Assembly (NCBI RefSeq): GCF_020360975.1
Contig: NW_025408667.1
Coordinates: forward strand, 11,532,001-11,596,000
From: Hirsutella rhossiliensis
Taxonomy: Eukaryota > Ascomycota > Sordariomycetes > Hypocreales > Ophiocordycipitaceae
DNA length: 64,000 bases
Reading direction: 5' to 3'
A program made the translations under genes and the position numbers. Under the pieces are notes generated by a model. That model saw only the letters and a list, made by a program, of their open reading frames with translations. It was not told where the DNA came from and made no database searches. Positions 30,628 to 42,144 of the stretch are shown here, in pieces. Positions within the stretch are counted from its first letter, which is position 1. Each line of letters begins with the position of its first letter.

Positions 30628-30959
30628 TATTGATTACCGTCTGGGACATCCCTATAAGGGCAAAAGACGTGCTAGGCTAGAGAAGACTAGATACATAGAA
30701 TATCCCGAGTACCTGGACTAAGGACCGTGTGTAGCACCTAACCACTCCATCTAGCAATTCTGAGGCTCTGAGGCCGGTCGGAAATTCGGGCCCTTCCCCG
30801 TCAGCGGGTTCCAGGCACGGCAGTGAAGCCGTAATAGTAGTCAGTCTTTGGCCGAGGCCGGGTGACTGAGAAAGCCCACGAAGTCATGGGCCGGCCGCAA
30901 GCCCTCGAGGAGGGCCTACGGGGCAGAAAGAAAAGAAAAGAAAAAGGAAGCAGAGAGTG

Positions 30960-31205
30960 TAGCAATGTTAGTCGGGGATTCGCCCCGATGGCGATTGTCT
31001 TCTCCGCAGGAGCGTTCGATCCGGGGCCACTTCGTGGTTATGACAGTCGGCGAAGTCCCCGTGCCTGCTCCTCGTAGCAAGCAGGTGGTGGAGGTGTTGT
31101 CGATTGGTGTGCAGCTCCGGGGACACCCGGTGAGGCCTTGAGCTCTAGGCTCTTGTAGCTCCTCAGGGCCCCGCGGCCCACCAGTCCAGAGAGTCGTGGC
31201 CGCTG
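30960..31205 (-). pseudogene. LINE-B ORF2 C-terminal remnant
   Basis: The - strand reads WWAAG..RSYKSLELKAS, PELHTNRQHLHHLLATRSRH and GDFADC, parallel to LINE-C at about 36925-37090 (SYKSLGLKASLGCPPELHTK). It is followed by the decayed CCHC region. Diverged and frameshifted. Confidence 0.75.
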
Positions 31206-31478
31206 GGCGGCAGAAAGGCCGCAAGGCGGCAAGTTCGGAGCCGCGAGACGGCAGAAGGAGGCAGAGCCGCAAGGCGGCAGAAGGCGAGGCCAGCCAGTAA
31301 AGGCGGCAGAGGGTGCGAGGCAGCGCGAGGCGTGCCAGGAAGGGCGAGAAGAAGTCGGGCCGCGAGGCGGCAGAAGAGGTCGGGGCCGCGAGGCGGCAGA
31401 ACTCGAGGCCAGCCAGTAAAGGCGGCAGAAGAAGGCGATGCCGCGAGGCGGCAGAAGGCGAGGCAGCGCGAGGCATGC
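31205..31478. repeat. GC-rich tandem repeat, GCCGCGAGGCGGCAGAAG-type
   Basis: Imperfect units around GCCGCRAGGCGGCAGAAG recur at least eight times, along with GAGGCCAGCCAGTAAAGGCGGCAGA (in halves) three times. Long frames across it on both strands are low-complexity shadows. Confidence 0.75.
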
Positions 31479-31875
31479 CGTTATTCGAGACCAGCTTCCC
31501 AAGAGGAGACGAACTCTCCAAAGTCTGCCTTTTGCTTGCTAGAGCCCCGTTAGGGCTAGAGAGGCAGAAGCATGGTCGGGTGACCTGAAAATAATTATCC
31601 ACTAACAGGCTGCTAACAGCCCGCAGAAGAGAAGAATATTTACAGGGGAGAGTTGGGGGGGAGGGGTGGTAATGACGGCCCCACGGCGGCAAGAAGTGGA
31701 ACCCGTGCCACGCCCCACTTTATTGGAACTCGCAAGCTCGCACCATGTCACGGCGACACACACTCCCTTGTATTCTTACTTTCTTGGCACCATCTGTTAA
31801 GGACTTCGCTGTACACAACACACATCCGCTAACAAGGGCGTTTAACACCACGCTCAGCGCAAGCTGAGGGCGGCG

Positions 31876-33579
31876 ATGGCACCCAACCCCGCGGACCAGG
31901 CGCGACTGCCGCCCCAGGAACAAGAGCCGATGACTCCACGAACGCCCCAGGAGCTAGAGAAGCGCTCCTCCGGCAGGCCCCACGCGCGGGTCTTGCCGAA
32001 TTACTGTTGCCACGACGCGCACAGCAACCCGACGACTCCATTCGGCTCCACGAACAGCGACAATGCCCACACCGACACCGACCAGCTAGACGCTGTAATG
32101 GGAGACGCAGCAGACGAAACCGAGACCGACGAGCCGGACGACCTGCCCGAGGCTCAAGGCCCAGCAGTAACGGTTGCCCACGCGGCAGAGAGACTTATCG
32201 CCAACCAGATGGAAGCACAACAGGCAAAGCTGGCCGTCTTCCGCGCATTCTGCACCGCCTTCGACAAGACGGCTGCCCAGTTCAACTCGGGCCACGCGCT
32301 CAGCTTCGCGAAGGAATTCTCGCGCGGCTTCATTAGCTACTGGGACGACGCGCTCAACGGCGCGCCCACACGCGCCGGTCAGAATGTCAACAGCCGCCAC
32401 GGCAGAGACGGGACCGCACCGACCTACGCCGCTATGGCCCAGAAGGGGATGGCACAGACAAGGGCCCCCCTGCCGGCACGCCTCGGCCCGAAGCCCTGGA
32501 AGGCGCCTCCGGTCCAGCCGCCTAAAGATGACCTGCGTGTCTTCGTGCGGCTCGACGACAAGTCCCCAGCATGGGGCTATCAGGGGCATGCCATCAGAGC
32601 TCACGTAGCTAAGACTCTCAACCTAGGGACAGAACGCATGCCACAGATCGCCCGGGTTAAGACTGGATGGGCTATACGGGCCTCAGACCGGGAGGCGAGG
32701 GACCTGCTTGTGGAACGGCAGGACGACTGGGCGGCCCGCCTCGGGGCCGTGGCGGTTGAAGGCTTCCAGAAGTGGCACACGTACGCTGTGGCGGACTGCC
32801 CCAGGCAGCTCACGGATATCTGGGGGGCCGCCGTGGACTATGACCAAGCTATCAAAGAAGAGATCAAGCTCCAGACAGGTGCCGAACCAATTGATGTGCA
32901 CATTGCTAAGAGATACTCCGAAAGCTCCGACCAGCCCACTGTGACAATGATTGTGTCCTTTCAGGCGGCGATACAGAGGAGATGGCGGCTCTTCGGCACC
33001 AGCCGACTAGCCCGACTGATCGCCAAGACCGCCCGGCCCGCGCAGTGCGACACCTGTTGGGATTATCACCCCGCTACGCCTGCGACCGAAAACAAGCCTG
33101 CCGACGATGCGGCGGGAAAGACCATCGCGATAACGACTGCAAGCAGCCGGAGAGGTGCGCGAACTGTTCCGGACCCTTCCCGGCGGACCATAAGGAGTGC
33201 CCTGCCAGACCCAGGCGCCCACGGCCAACTCGTGCGGCTCTCCAAGATCGAGAAGTACGCCGTAAGGAAGATCGGCTCTCAGCTATACCGGCAAGCCAAT
33301 ATGGAGCTCGAACGGGCCACGGCGACCGCCTCCCCAACCCTCCCAAGGACCGACCCGTCGCCCTGCATGAGAGCTGCCGAGGCCCGCCTAGGCAAGCAAC
33401 AGGACCAGCAGCAGCAACAGCAGCAGCAACAGCAGCAGCAATGTCGACCCCAGCGGCTGCCCCCCACTAGCGCGCAGGCGCCAGACTCCACAACGCTCCC
33501 TCCACCACAGGAAGACAGATCCGAGTCTCCTATGAAGAGGCGCCGACGAAACGTATCCCTGGACCCCTATGAACAATAG
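31876..33579 (+). pseudogene. LINE-C ORF1 (Gag-like), one compensated frameshift
   Basis: 567 codons open from MAPNPADQARLPPQEQEP. A helical Gag-like domain spans residues ~95-180, and a conserved core (DLRVFVRLDDKSPAWGYQGH) residues ~220-390. At about 33075 the true frame shifts: the zinc-knuckle run RKQACRRCGGKDHRDNDC and CANCSGPFPADHKEC reads in the frame of 32982-33470, then the Q tract (about 33405-33443) and basic end MKRRRRNVSLDPYEQ read in the first. Both frames happen to stay open. ORF1 binds element RNA in the RNP. The stop overlaps the ORF2 ATG (ATGAACAATAG), suggesting termination-reinitiation. Confidence 0.8.
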
Positions 33580-36500
33580 GCCCCTAACACTAACAACTCG
33601 CGACAGGAGGACGATCCGAGTTCTCCAGGCCAACGTGGCCAAAATAGGGGCCTATCATAGCATAGCCCTACGACTAGCGGAAGCAGAAGACTACGACGTC
33701 GTGCTCATCCAGGAACCGAACGTTTGGATAGAAAAGAAGGCGGAGCCTGCAGGACCCAGACGCACCGCTCCTTCCACGCATTCGCCCCAGAACGCGCCTG
33801 GGAACCGGATCAGGCCCGAGAGTGATCTCGTATGTCCGGAACCACCCAGATATACGGGCAGAGCAACTCTGCCCCGCCCCTACGCGTGATATCCTGTGGC
33901 TCCGGGTAAACAGCACCCTTATTATCAACTTCTATCGACACGCGAAGACACCCGAGCCACTCGACTACCTCCTCCACCAGCAGGACGTCCCCGAGAGATG
34001 CCTCATCGCGGGCGACTTCAACGCCTGTCATTTCTCCTGGCAGCCTGGAGCCCGGAGTGCGAGGAACGGAAGGACATCGCCCAGTGGGCGGCCGACAAGG
34101 GCTCGGACTGCTCACCACGCCAGGCGAGGCCACACGCCCGCGGAAATACCATTGATCTAGCCTTTGCCAATATCCCCTCTGCTGACGCGCTTATCGAAGA
34201 GCACCTTCATACCGGCTCGGACCATTACACGATCAGCATTAAGCTCCCGGCGGATTCCCCCAAGGACGATAGCTAGACCAAGGGTAAGCTCCGAGGAAGA
34301 AATGAAGCGATTCGAGGAACTTGTGCGGGCTGGGGCCACAGCACTACCCCGGCTGGCCGTTGAGCCCAGAGGCCTGGAGAGGCTGGCCGAGGCGCTGTCT
34401 CGCCTACTCCAAGAGGCGGCCGACGCAGCGGGCCGACGGCCCAGGAAGAACGCGAGAGGCACCCCATGGTGGAACGATCAGTGCGCCGGTGCAGCGGCCG
34501 AACTAAGAGCTATGCGGCGGATCTACCCCACAGGGCACGGCAGAGAGGTCCAGACTGCCCGGCGGGAGCTGCGCCGGGCGGTACGGCGGGCTAAGAGACA
34601 TTTCTGGCAGACTGTTCTAGAAGGCGCCGAGAGCAACCAGGATATCTATAAGATCATGCGGTGGTCGAGAAACCCGCCCCCTTCCGGGGCCCCGCCTATA
34701 CAGGTAGGCGACCAGGTCTTCGAGACCCAGACGGAAAAGGCAAACGCGCTCCGAGTCGAGATCCTAGAAAGGCGCGGGGCCGCGGACGACATCCCGGACC
34801 CCTGGGCCCCAGAGGTGCTGGCCCCAGGAGGACTCTCGACTGCAGCGTCACGCTCGCGGATGCGGCATGCGCCTGCACCTCTACGGGCAACACCTCCCCG
34901 GGGATCGACGGCATCACGGTCCGAATGCTGCGTCGCGTCTGGAACCACATCGGCGAGGCGGTGAGGGGACTATATGAAGGCTGCCTACACCTGGGCTACC
35001 ACCCCGCTTGTTTCCGCGCAGCAGAGGTCGTAATGATCCCTAAGCCTGGCAAGAGGGACCTGTCTATTCCGAGAGGCTGGAGGCCGATTTCTCTCTAGCT
35101 TGCCTCGGCAAGGGACTCGAACGCCTAATAGCCCGGCGCCTGGCCTGGGCTGCGATCACACAACGAGTCATCCACAGCCAGCATGCGGGTGCCCTGCCCA
35201 AACGTTCAGCGCTCGACCTAGCGCTAGCATTGCTCCACGACGCGGAGACGGCCCTCACCGAGGGGAAAGTCGCCACGCTAATCACGATGGATATACAGGG
35301 CGCCTTTGACACGGTTCTGCGGAACCGGCTCCTCCTACGCCTACGGAACAGGGCTGGCCAACAAACCTGGTCCGGTGGGCAGGTTGCTATGGAGCAGAGA
35401 TCGGCCAGAATACGGCTCGAGGATATAACGACGCCGACAACCCCTGACGTGCGGGCTGCCACAGGGCTCCCGGCCTCCCGATTCTCTTCCTCCTCTATAC
35501 AGTGCCCATCTACTCGATAGGGAACCGAACTCGCGCTTCGGCTACGCAGATGACGTGGCCACCCTGATCCGGGCCGGTCCCTACAGGAGACGGCCGCCCG
35601 GGCCACGCGCGCCGCGGGTGAGCTCATCCAGTGGGAGCCGATAATGGCGTAGTGTTCGACCCGGGCAAGACAGAAGTCATCCACTTCACGAGACCGAGAT
35701 ACAAAGGGGACCTGCCGTCGGTCTGGCACGGGTCCGTAGAAAAGGAGCCACAGCAGGACCTGCGCTGGCTCGGCGTCTGGTACGACAGAAAGCTCTCATT
35801 CCGCACGCATGTGGAGAAGTGGGCCGCGAAGGCGATGACGGCCGCAGGGTTCCTCCAGAACCTCTCAAACACCCGGCGCGGAATCCCTCCCCGGTCGACA
35901 CGGCATGCGGTCACGGCCTGCGTCCTCCCGATCCTTTTATACGGCGCCCATGTATGGTACCCGGGGGCGCTTCGGCCTGTGTGGGGGACTGCCCGCTTAG
36001 TTCCGTCGCGGATCACCTACCTGAAGAATAGGATCCAGCTGACCTTAAACGTCGCGATGCGCGCCATCGCGCCCGTCTGGTGTACCATGCCCATTGTGGC
36101 CTCCACCGAGAGACCGGGATCCCCCCTGCCACGCTGCTCCTCGCAGACGCTCAGAGACGCGCCGCGGTCCGTCTACGCTCCCTAGATGAGCGGCACCCCT
36201 TGACACCCCGTATGAGCATCCTCCCAACGCCTGGCCGGGAGCTAATGAAGAGGCACGGTATGCGGGCCCCTCGCGCGGCCCAGAAGCAGCACGCCTCGAG
36301 ACTCCTGCGTCTTCACCAAATGACGGCCCATGCTCCGAGGCCCCGACTTCTCCCCCCAGCACCCCCTCAGCCCGACCCGACAGGGGGCGTAGACAAAACG
36401 CAGGCGGCGAGAGACTTCAACTCGTGGCTCCGGTATGCCCTGAAGATACCCTCATCGTCTACACTGACGGCTCGCAGAGCGAAGACGGCGCCTGCGGGTA

Positions 36501-37296
36501 TGGGTACTCAGTGTGGCTAGGCCCCAGCGAAGTGACCTACGGCAGCGGTCGGGTCCTACTCGCTGAGGTCTACGACGCAGAGGTGGAAGGCGCCCTCGAG
36601 GGGCTTCGAGCGGCACTCACGTGGTCCCCCAGGACCCCGGACCAGCAGTGCCGGATAGTCGTCTGCCTTGATAACTCTGCGGCTATAAGAGCCATACGAG
36701 GCAGCCCATCGATCTCGTCGCAAGCGGCGGCGGAGAAGTTCGCTGAGGCCGCGGCTCGGCACGGAGACGTCAGGACGCGCTGGTGCCCCGGCCATACGGG
36801 GATCGCCGGCAACGAGCGGGCCGACCAGCTAGCAAAGGAGGGCTGCCGGGCCTCGGCCCGGACAGGCCGCCGACGTACGCGAACATCAAGAGACAGGCCA
36901 AGGCTGCGGCCAGGCGCGACTTCCAGGACTGGTGGGCCGCGGGGGCCCCGAGCAGCTACAAGAGCCTAGGGCTCAAGGCCTCGCTCGGGTGCCCCCCGGA
37001 GCTGCACACCAAACGACAGCACCTCCATCACCTGCTCGCTGCGAGGAGCGGGCACGGGGACTTCGCCGACTACCACGAGAGGTTTAACCACGAAGAGGCC
37101 CGGATCGAATGCTCCTGCGGGAGGAGAAAATCACCGACACACCCTTCTACTGCCGGAAGGTAGGTACTCGACACCGCCTAAGGCCAGCCCCACGGCGGGC
37201 AAGGCTATCAACCAGGCACTAGGAAGGGGATTTGACCGGTTCCTCGGGCTAGTAACGGAGGCAGGATTCTTTGATCGGATTTGCCACCGCCACTAG
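33569..37296 (+). pseudogene. LINE-C ORF2: endonuclease, RT, RNase H, CCHC, frameshifted
   Basis: Endonuclease starts IRVLQANVAKIGAYHSIALR (about 33620), with IQEPNVW, AGDFNACHFSWQPG (about 34010) and GSDHYTISI (about 34215). RT has NTSPGIDGITVRMLRRVW (about 34885), ITMDIQGAFDTV (about 35280) and GYADDVATL (about 35540). RNase H has IVYTDGSQSEDGACGYG (about 36450) and TRWCPGHTGIAGNERADQL (about 36775-36830), then the CSCGRRKSPTHPFYC knuckle. The C-terminus INQALGRGFDRFLGLVTEAG ends at TAG 37294-37296. At least eight single-base shifts occur. Domain order matches LINE-A. Confidence 0.88.
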
Positions 37297-37658
37297 CTTG
37301 AGGCAACCCCCCAACCTAATATGTACAATTCTCTCTTTTCTATGTTTTCTGCCCGTAGGCTCCCCGTGGGCCTACGGCCCAGCTGACTGCGTGGGCTTTC
37401 TCAGTCACCCGGCTCTGACCGAAGACTGACTAATATTACGGCTTTACCGCCGTGCCCGGAACCCGCTGACGGGGGAAGGGACCTGAGAATCCGAGCGGCC
37501 ACAGAGTCCAAGAATTGCTAGATAGGGGAGTAGAAGTAAGGAAGGCGCGACGGGTTTCCGGCGAGCACCCTCATCTTGTACTATACCTAGCCTAGCACGT
37601 CTTTTGCCCTTATAGGGATGTCCCAGACGGTAATCAATACTACTACTACTACTACTAC
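37297..37658 (+). repeat. LINE-C 3'UTR and (TAC)n tail
   Basis: A stem CCGTAGGC...GCCTACGG lies at about 37356-37377. The last 40 bases before the tail (GACATCCC... to CGGTAATCAATA, inverse) match the LINE-B 3'UTR and represent the empty site for MULE-NA. The tail is seven TAC units. Trinucleotide rather than poly-A tails are seen in several fungal LINEs. Confidence 0.8.
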
Positions 37659-37659
37659 A

Positions 37660-37929
37660 TGTCACGGCGAGCGAAAGGGGACTGCAGACAAAGCTAGCAA
37701 GATACTCTGTAACGAAAGAATACTAAGATGAAGAGGAAAGAAAACCACATAACTCCTAACGCCGTGACCTCCTCATATCCTCCCTGTCGCTTCGGACCTG
37801 GATGACGGGGCTGCCCGTACCTACCGTCGGAGCTGCCCGTGCCCGGAGCTGCCCGTGCCCGCCCGCGGGTTCCGTAGTAGTCCCCAGGTGTGTCACGGTA
37901 ACCCAGGGGTCCCAGGTAGGGCCCTGACA
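37660..37929 (-). repeat. Gypsy-1 3' LTR (left)
   Basis: On the - strand TGTCAGGGCC to GCTCGCCGTGACA. A purine tract GGAAGGAGGGGGTAG lies immediately upstream (37930-37945), the plus-strand primer. It has two extra G relative to the right LTR. Confidence 0.93.
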
Positions 37930-37945
37930 CTACCCCCTCCTTCCG

Positions 37946-40900
37946 GAGAGCTCGCCCCGAGCTCTGACCAATGCCGTAATGCCAATACCCAGAGACATAC
38001 CTACTTCGTTACCCGCCGTCGCCTCATTTTTGTGTTGTCTTGCCGTTGAGTCGGGAGGTCGTCATCTGGTGTGTCTAGGGCGATTTGGTCCGTCGCCGCT
38101 GCTTGATCCATGCAGCTAAGCGGCCCGGAGGGCCAGGCTTATCGGGGTGGGCGTTGTGGAAGTGTTGTAGGCTAGCGGAGCGTTTTGAAGTTACTCGCTA
38201 GATACCAATCTGGGTCCGGGTCCCAACCCTTCCAACTAACCTGGTATTGCAGCTTTCCCTGGCAATCCTGGATGCAAGGACTTGGTCGATCTCCCACTCG
38301 GATTCCCCTGTATGACTACCGGCGGGGCGGTTCGTAGGTCTGTCCTGGTACCGGATCCGAGGGCGCTTTAAGTAGTCGGCTAGCGTTAATAACCCGGTGG
38401 ATTTTCATCGTTGGTGGTAGGTCCAATTCGAAAGCGTTTGGCCCCTTAGCCGATAAGACCCGAAACGGGCCTAGGTAGGGTTGATCCAAGCCGTCCCGTT
38501 GACCAGTGTCCCTTTTTCAGGTATACCAGGTCGCCTACCTCCCAGTCGACCTCCCTACGGCGTTTATCCGCCTGCCGCTTGTATTCCGCCTGCTTGGTGA
38601 GTAGGGCTTCCCTCGCCCACCGGACCCCCTCGGCGGCCCGGGAGGCGAACTGCTGCGCCGCTGTTCGCCCTAGCTGCTCTCTGGGGGGGGGCCGTCGCTG
38701 TGGGTGGCGCCACGGACCAGTCGAACGACATTCGGGGTAAGTATCCCATCTCAAGCTCCGCAGGTGCTAGACCGATGCTCTCGTGTGGGTGGGTTGAGTG
38801 TGCGAAATCCAAGCAGGGGAGCATTTCGGACCAGTTATCCTGGTAGTAGTCTAGATAGGGACGGAGCTTTGTCTGTAGGAACTGGTTTATTATCTCGGTC
38901 TGACCGTCCGTCTGAGGATGTTCGGCCGTAGATAGCTTCATCTTCGTCCCCACGAGGCGACAAAGTTCGTTCCAAAGCTCGAAATAAACTGCGGCCCGCG
39001 ATCTGACGTAATGGTCTCCGGTGCGCCGTAGGTCCTCCAGATATGCTCGTAGAAAAGCCAGGCCATATCCTGCGCGGTACAGGTCGTATATGTCGGTAGG
39101 GAGAACGTCCTCTTGCTCAACCGACAGACCGTAACGAAGACCGCCGTATACCCCTTCTTGTCTCGTGGCATTGTCTTAAAGTCCATAGAGATGTGCTGCC
39201 AGGGCGCTCCGGAATTGGCAGTGGCTGGAGTAGTCCTGCTGGTCGGAGGGGGAGTCTTGGGACCGCTTGCAGTCCGCGCAGTTCGCGCAGTAACGGTCAA
39301 TAAAACCTCCTATCCCGAGCCAGTAGTACCGTCTCGTTAAGATCTTCCTCATCTTATTCCGGCCGGGATGTGCCTGACTTCGCGGACGGTGCGCCTCGTG
39401 ACAAAGGGCAGTCCGTAGGTTCGCCTCGTCGGGGACGACTAGTCGTCCATCGTAACAGAGGAGGCCACTCTGGACTTGGAACCGGAGTCTGGTATCTCTG
39501 CTTGCTCCCTTTCGGAGCGTAGCGAGGGTGAAGCCCGGTTTGCCTGGAGGATCGCTTCGATAAGCTCGAATCCTTCCAGTAGGCACCCATCTCTAGAGTT
39601 TGGGGTCTCGGCTTGTCTTGCGGAACCGGGGGTATATATGGCAATAGTAGGGTCGTCTCCGCCTGCGGCGCCTGCGGCTATAGCAGCCCCTCCCGTCGTG
39701 CCCCCTGCAAACTGAGTTGCTGGGATTAGGATCTGCGAGCGGTTCAACTCCTTGAGCGCCTTCTGTAACTGCACGTCCTGGGCCTTGCGGGAAAGAGCGT
39801 CGGCGACGACGTTTTGCTTGCCCGGGCGATAGTGGATTTCGAATCCAACCATAGCAAGGGTCTCGATCCATCGAGCTTGCCGTGCGTTTAGCATCCTCTT
39901 TGTAGCGAAGTACTGGAGGGCTTGGTGGTCGGTGAAGATCTTGATGACTCCGGGAGCGACTAGGGATACAAGGGCATCCATTCCTTCAGGCACACGATAA
40001 TAGCCAGGAGCTCCTTATCGTGTATCTCATAGTTACACTCCGCTGCGTTCATCGTTTTCGTAAGGAACGAGACCGGGTGCCATTGTCCATCGTCCGCTAG
40101 TTGTGAGAGCACGCCCGCGATAACCCCATCCGACGCGTCAGTCTCTAGCTTCGTCTCGCGGTCCTCTATGAAGTGGACGAGGACTGGCGCGGTAGTTAGA
40201 GCTGTCTTTAGGGTCTCGAAGGCCTCAAGGCACCGGTCGTCGAAATCCCACCTACTCTCCCTGTCAAGCGGTTTAGGGTCGGCAGATTCTACCGTAGTTA
40301 CGGATAAACCGACGGTAGAAGTTGCAGAATCCGAGGAAGGACTGCAGCTCTTTTTTGCATCGTGGGGTCTGCCAGGTCAGGATAGCCGAGACTTTCCTAG
40401 GGTCGACGGAGATACCATCCGTACTAATAATAAACCCAAGGAAATCCGTCTTTGTGACACCGAATTCGCATTTCTTGATGTCTACTTGAAGACCCGCTTC
40501 CCGAAGTCGCTCTAGAACGAGCCGTACGTGTCGCATATGTTCCTTCTTATCTTCGGAGAACACGAGGATATCATCGAGGTAGGCCGTACAGAAAGAGTCG
40601 AGGTAGTCCCAAAGGGTCGTGTTAATAAACCGTTGGAACGTACTAGGCCCGTTGCATAACCCGAAGGGAAGGACCTTGTAGTGGAACTGGCCGTAACGCG
40701 TGCGGAAGGCGGTTAGTTCGACTGAATCCGGTTCGAGCCGGATCCGGTGGAACGCCTGCCTAATATCTAGCTTCGTAAATATCTTCGCCTTCGCAATGCG
40801 GTCTAGGGTCTCGCTAATAAGAGGATAGGGTACCGATCCTTCTTAGTTAGCTGATTGAGTTCCGGAAATCTACGCAAAAACGCAGCTTGCCATCCTTCTT

Positions 40901-42130
40901 TTTTGCAAAACAGACAGGGGATCCGAACTGTGCGCTGCTTGGCTCAATGAAGCCCTTCTGGAGACTATCCTGTAAATACTCCTTCATAGTCTCCAGCTGT
41001 TTGCGGTTAAGGCTGTACAATGGGTGCGTTCGTAACGCAGCAGGCCCTGTTAGTTCGATCTTATGGTCTACCCTGGGCGGGACGGAGGCATCCTATTGCT
41101 GTCCTCGCGGGAGAACACGTCGGCTAGGTCTGCGAGCTCTGGAGGTAGCTTTTCTGCGAGGAAACGGTCGTCCTCGTCCTGTTGGTTATCCTGCTCGCCC
41201 CTTTCCCCGAGCGCCTTATCGATCATGTGAAGGTTGAGGAAAGTCACATCTTCGTAGGCATGCCGATGGTCCTTCCTGCGACGGATACCTGCGTGGAATG
41301 CTGGTGCCGAAATCATCAGTATATCGAGATCCTGCGCCCTCCGTTGGTACCGTGGCCTGATATCCTTCTGGCAGGGTCTCTCCACTCGATGCCCGCCAGT
41401 GCTCGGTTCATCTTCCCAGGTCATCCCCTCGATGAGTAGAGTACCGTGGACGATGTTGCCGTGGGCCGATGGTGCTCGTGGCCCTGTTGGTTCCTGTATC
41501 GCGGGAGATCTGGATGATATGGGCCGCGCCGTCTTCTTCCTGGTCCTGTCTTTCTGCTTCTTCCCAAAGGTGGTCTCGCCGCTCTACGTCGGCCTGAACT
41601 CGTAGGGAAACTGGCTTCGGTACATAAGACGAGAAGCCTTAAGTGCAATATCCGGGATCCAGTCCCTCTGGGCTTCCAGCTCAGGAGGGAAGATAAGGCG
41701 ACGACGGCGGCAGTCGAGACGGATATCGAAATGGCTCAAGAACATAAGTCCTACGATCAGGTGGAAATCGTTCCTCGTCCCTAGGTCGGCCTCAAGGATC
41801 GGTTGATCGCGGAAAGTCCGCCCCTGGAGCTGGAAGTCTGCTTGGATAGAAGAAGTGATACACTGAGCACGACCATCAATTCCCTTAATATAACGCGGCG
41901 CTGTATAGCTGCGTCTAGGAGGTCGAGTCGTTTAGCTGCTGGCTTTGTTAGGCGTGAGTTGCCTAATAGCCACGTTTGTGCTCCGGTATCCACAAGGATG
42001 CGTACTGAGATAGCGAGGCCATGTTTGCGAATCGTGCTATTAATCACAAAACTAGGACCGCCAATTAAGTGATCAATTGTCGATAAGTTCAAGTTCTCAG
42101 TAAGCTTGCGAATACTTAGGATATAGCCTG
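37946..42130 (-). pseudogene. pol: Gypsy-1 pol: PR, RT, RNase H, integrase, chromodomain
   Basis: Protease ILVDTGAQTWLL (about 41965-42000). RT: LDIRQAFHRIRLEPDSVELT (about 40730-40790), LPFGLCNGPSTFQRF (about 40630-40675), AYLDDILVFSEDKKEH (about 40540-40590). RNase H: LETDASDGVIAGVLSQLADD and NYEIHDKELLAI (about 39990-40160). Integrase: HHCC in LCHEAHRPRSQAHPG..CANCADCKRSQ, then SMDFKTMPRDKKG, TSDRGPQFISSF and HPQTDGQTEIINQ, the three catalytic acidic residues (38860-39190). The C-terminus has a chromodomain-like QYQVSWKGWDPDPDWYLASN (about 38179-38262), expected to target insertion to heterochromatin. Frameshifts near 38950, 39440, 40000, 40270, 40840 and 41070. Confidence 0.88.
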
Positions 42131-42144
42131 TGCGGAGCCTTTGC

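Larger units (their letters stand above)
27685..31653 (-). mobile_element. LINE-B, 3' part of a Tad1-like LINE, hosting pogo-1 and MULE-NA
   Basis: Excluding the insertions 27697-29887 and 29905-30627, the - strand reads the ORF2 C-terminus (about 31205-30960), a 3'UTR homologous to that of LINE-C (37297-37637) and a (TAC)n tail at 27685-27696 plus 29888-29904. The flanks share a purine run: TGGGGGGAGGGGTGGTA at 27668-27684 and the same with one more G at 31654-31671, a likely 17-bp target duplication. Bases 31205-31653 do not match LINE-C and include a GC-rich repeat, so the 5' end is rearranged or from another subfamily. Confidence 0.75.
31757..37658 (+). mobile_element. LINE-C, full-length Tad1-like LINE (5.9 kb)
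   Basis: ORF1 (31876-33579), ORF2 (33569-37296), a 3'UTR and a terminal (TAC)n run (37638-37658) give all parts of a Tad1-clade element. The target duplication ATGTCACGGCGA (31745-31756, 37659-37670) is 12 bp and includes the start of the Gypsy LTR. The 5'UTR is about 119 bp. Several single-base shifts break ORF2 and one breaks ORF1. LINE-B is a related 3' copy. Confidence 0.93.

Noticed and set aside
31038..31692. Long Pro/Leu/Ser-rich - strand frames
   Set aside because: They translate the GCCGCGAGGCGGCAGAAG tandem repeat.
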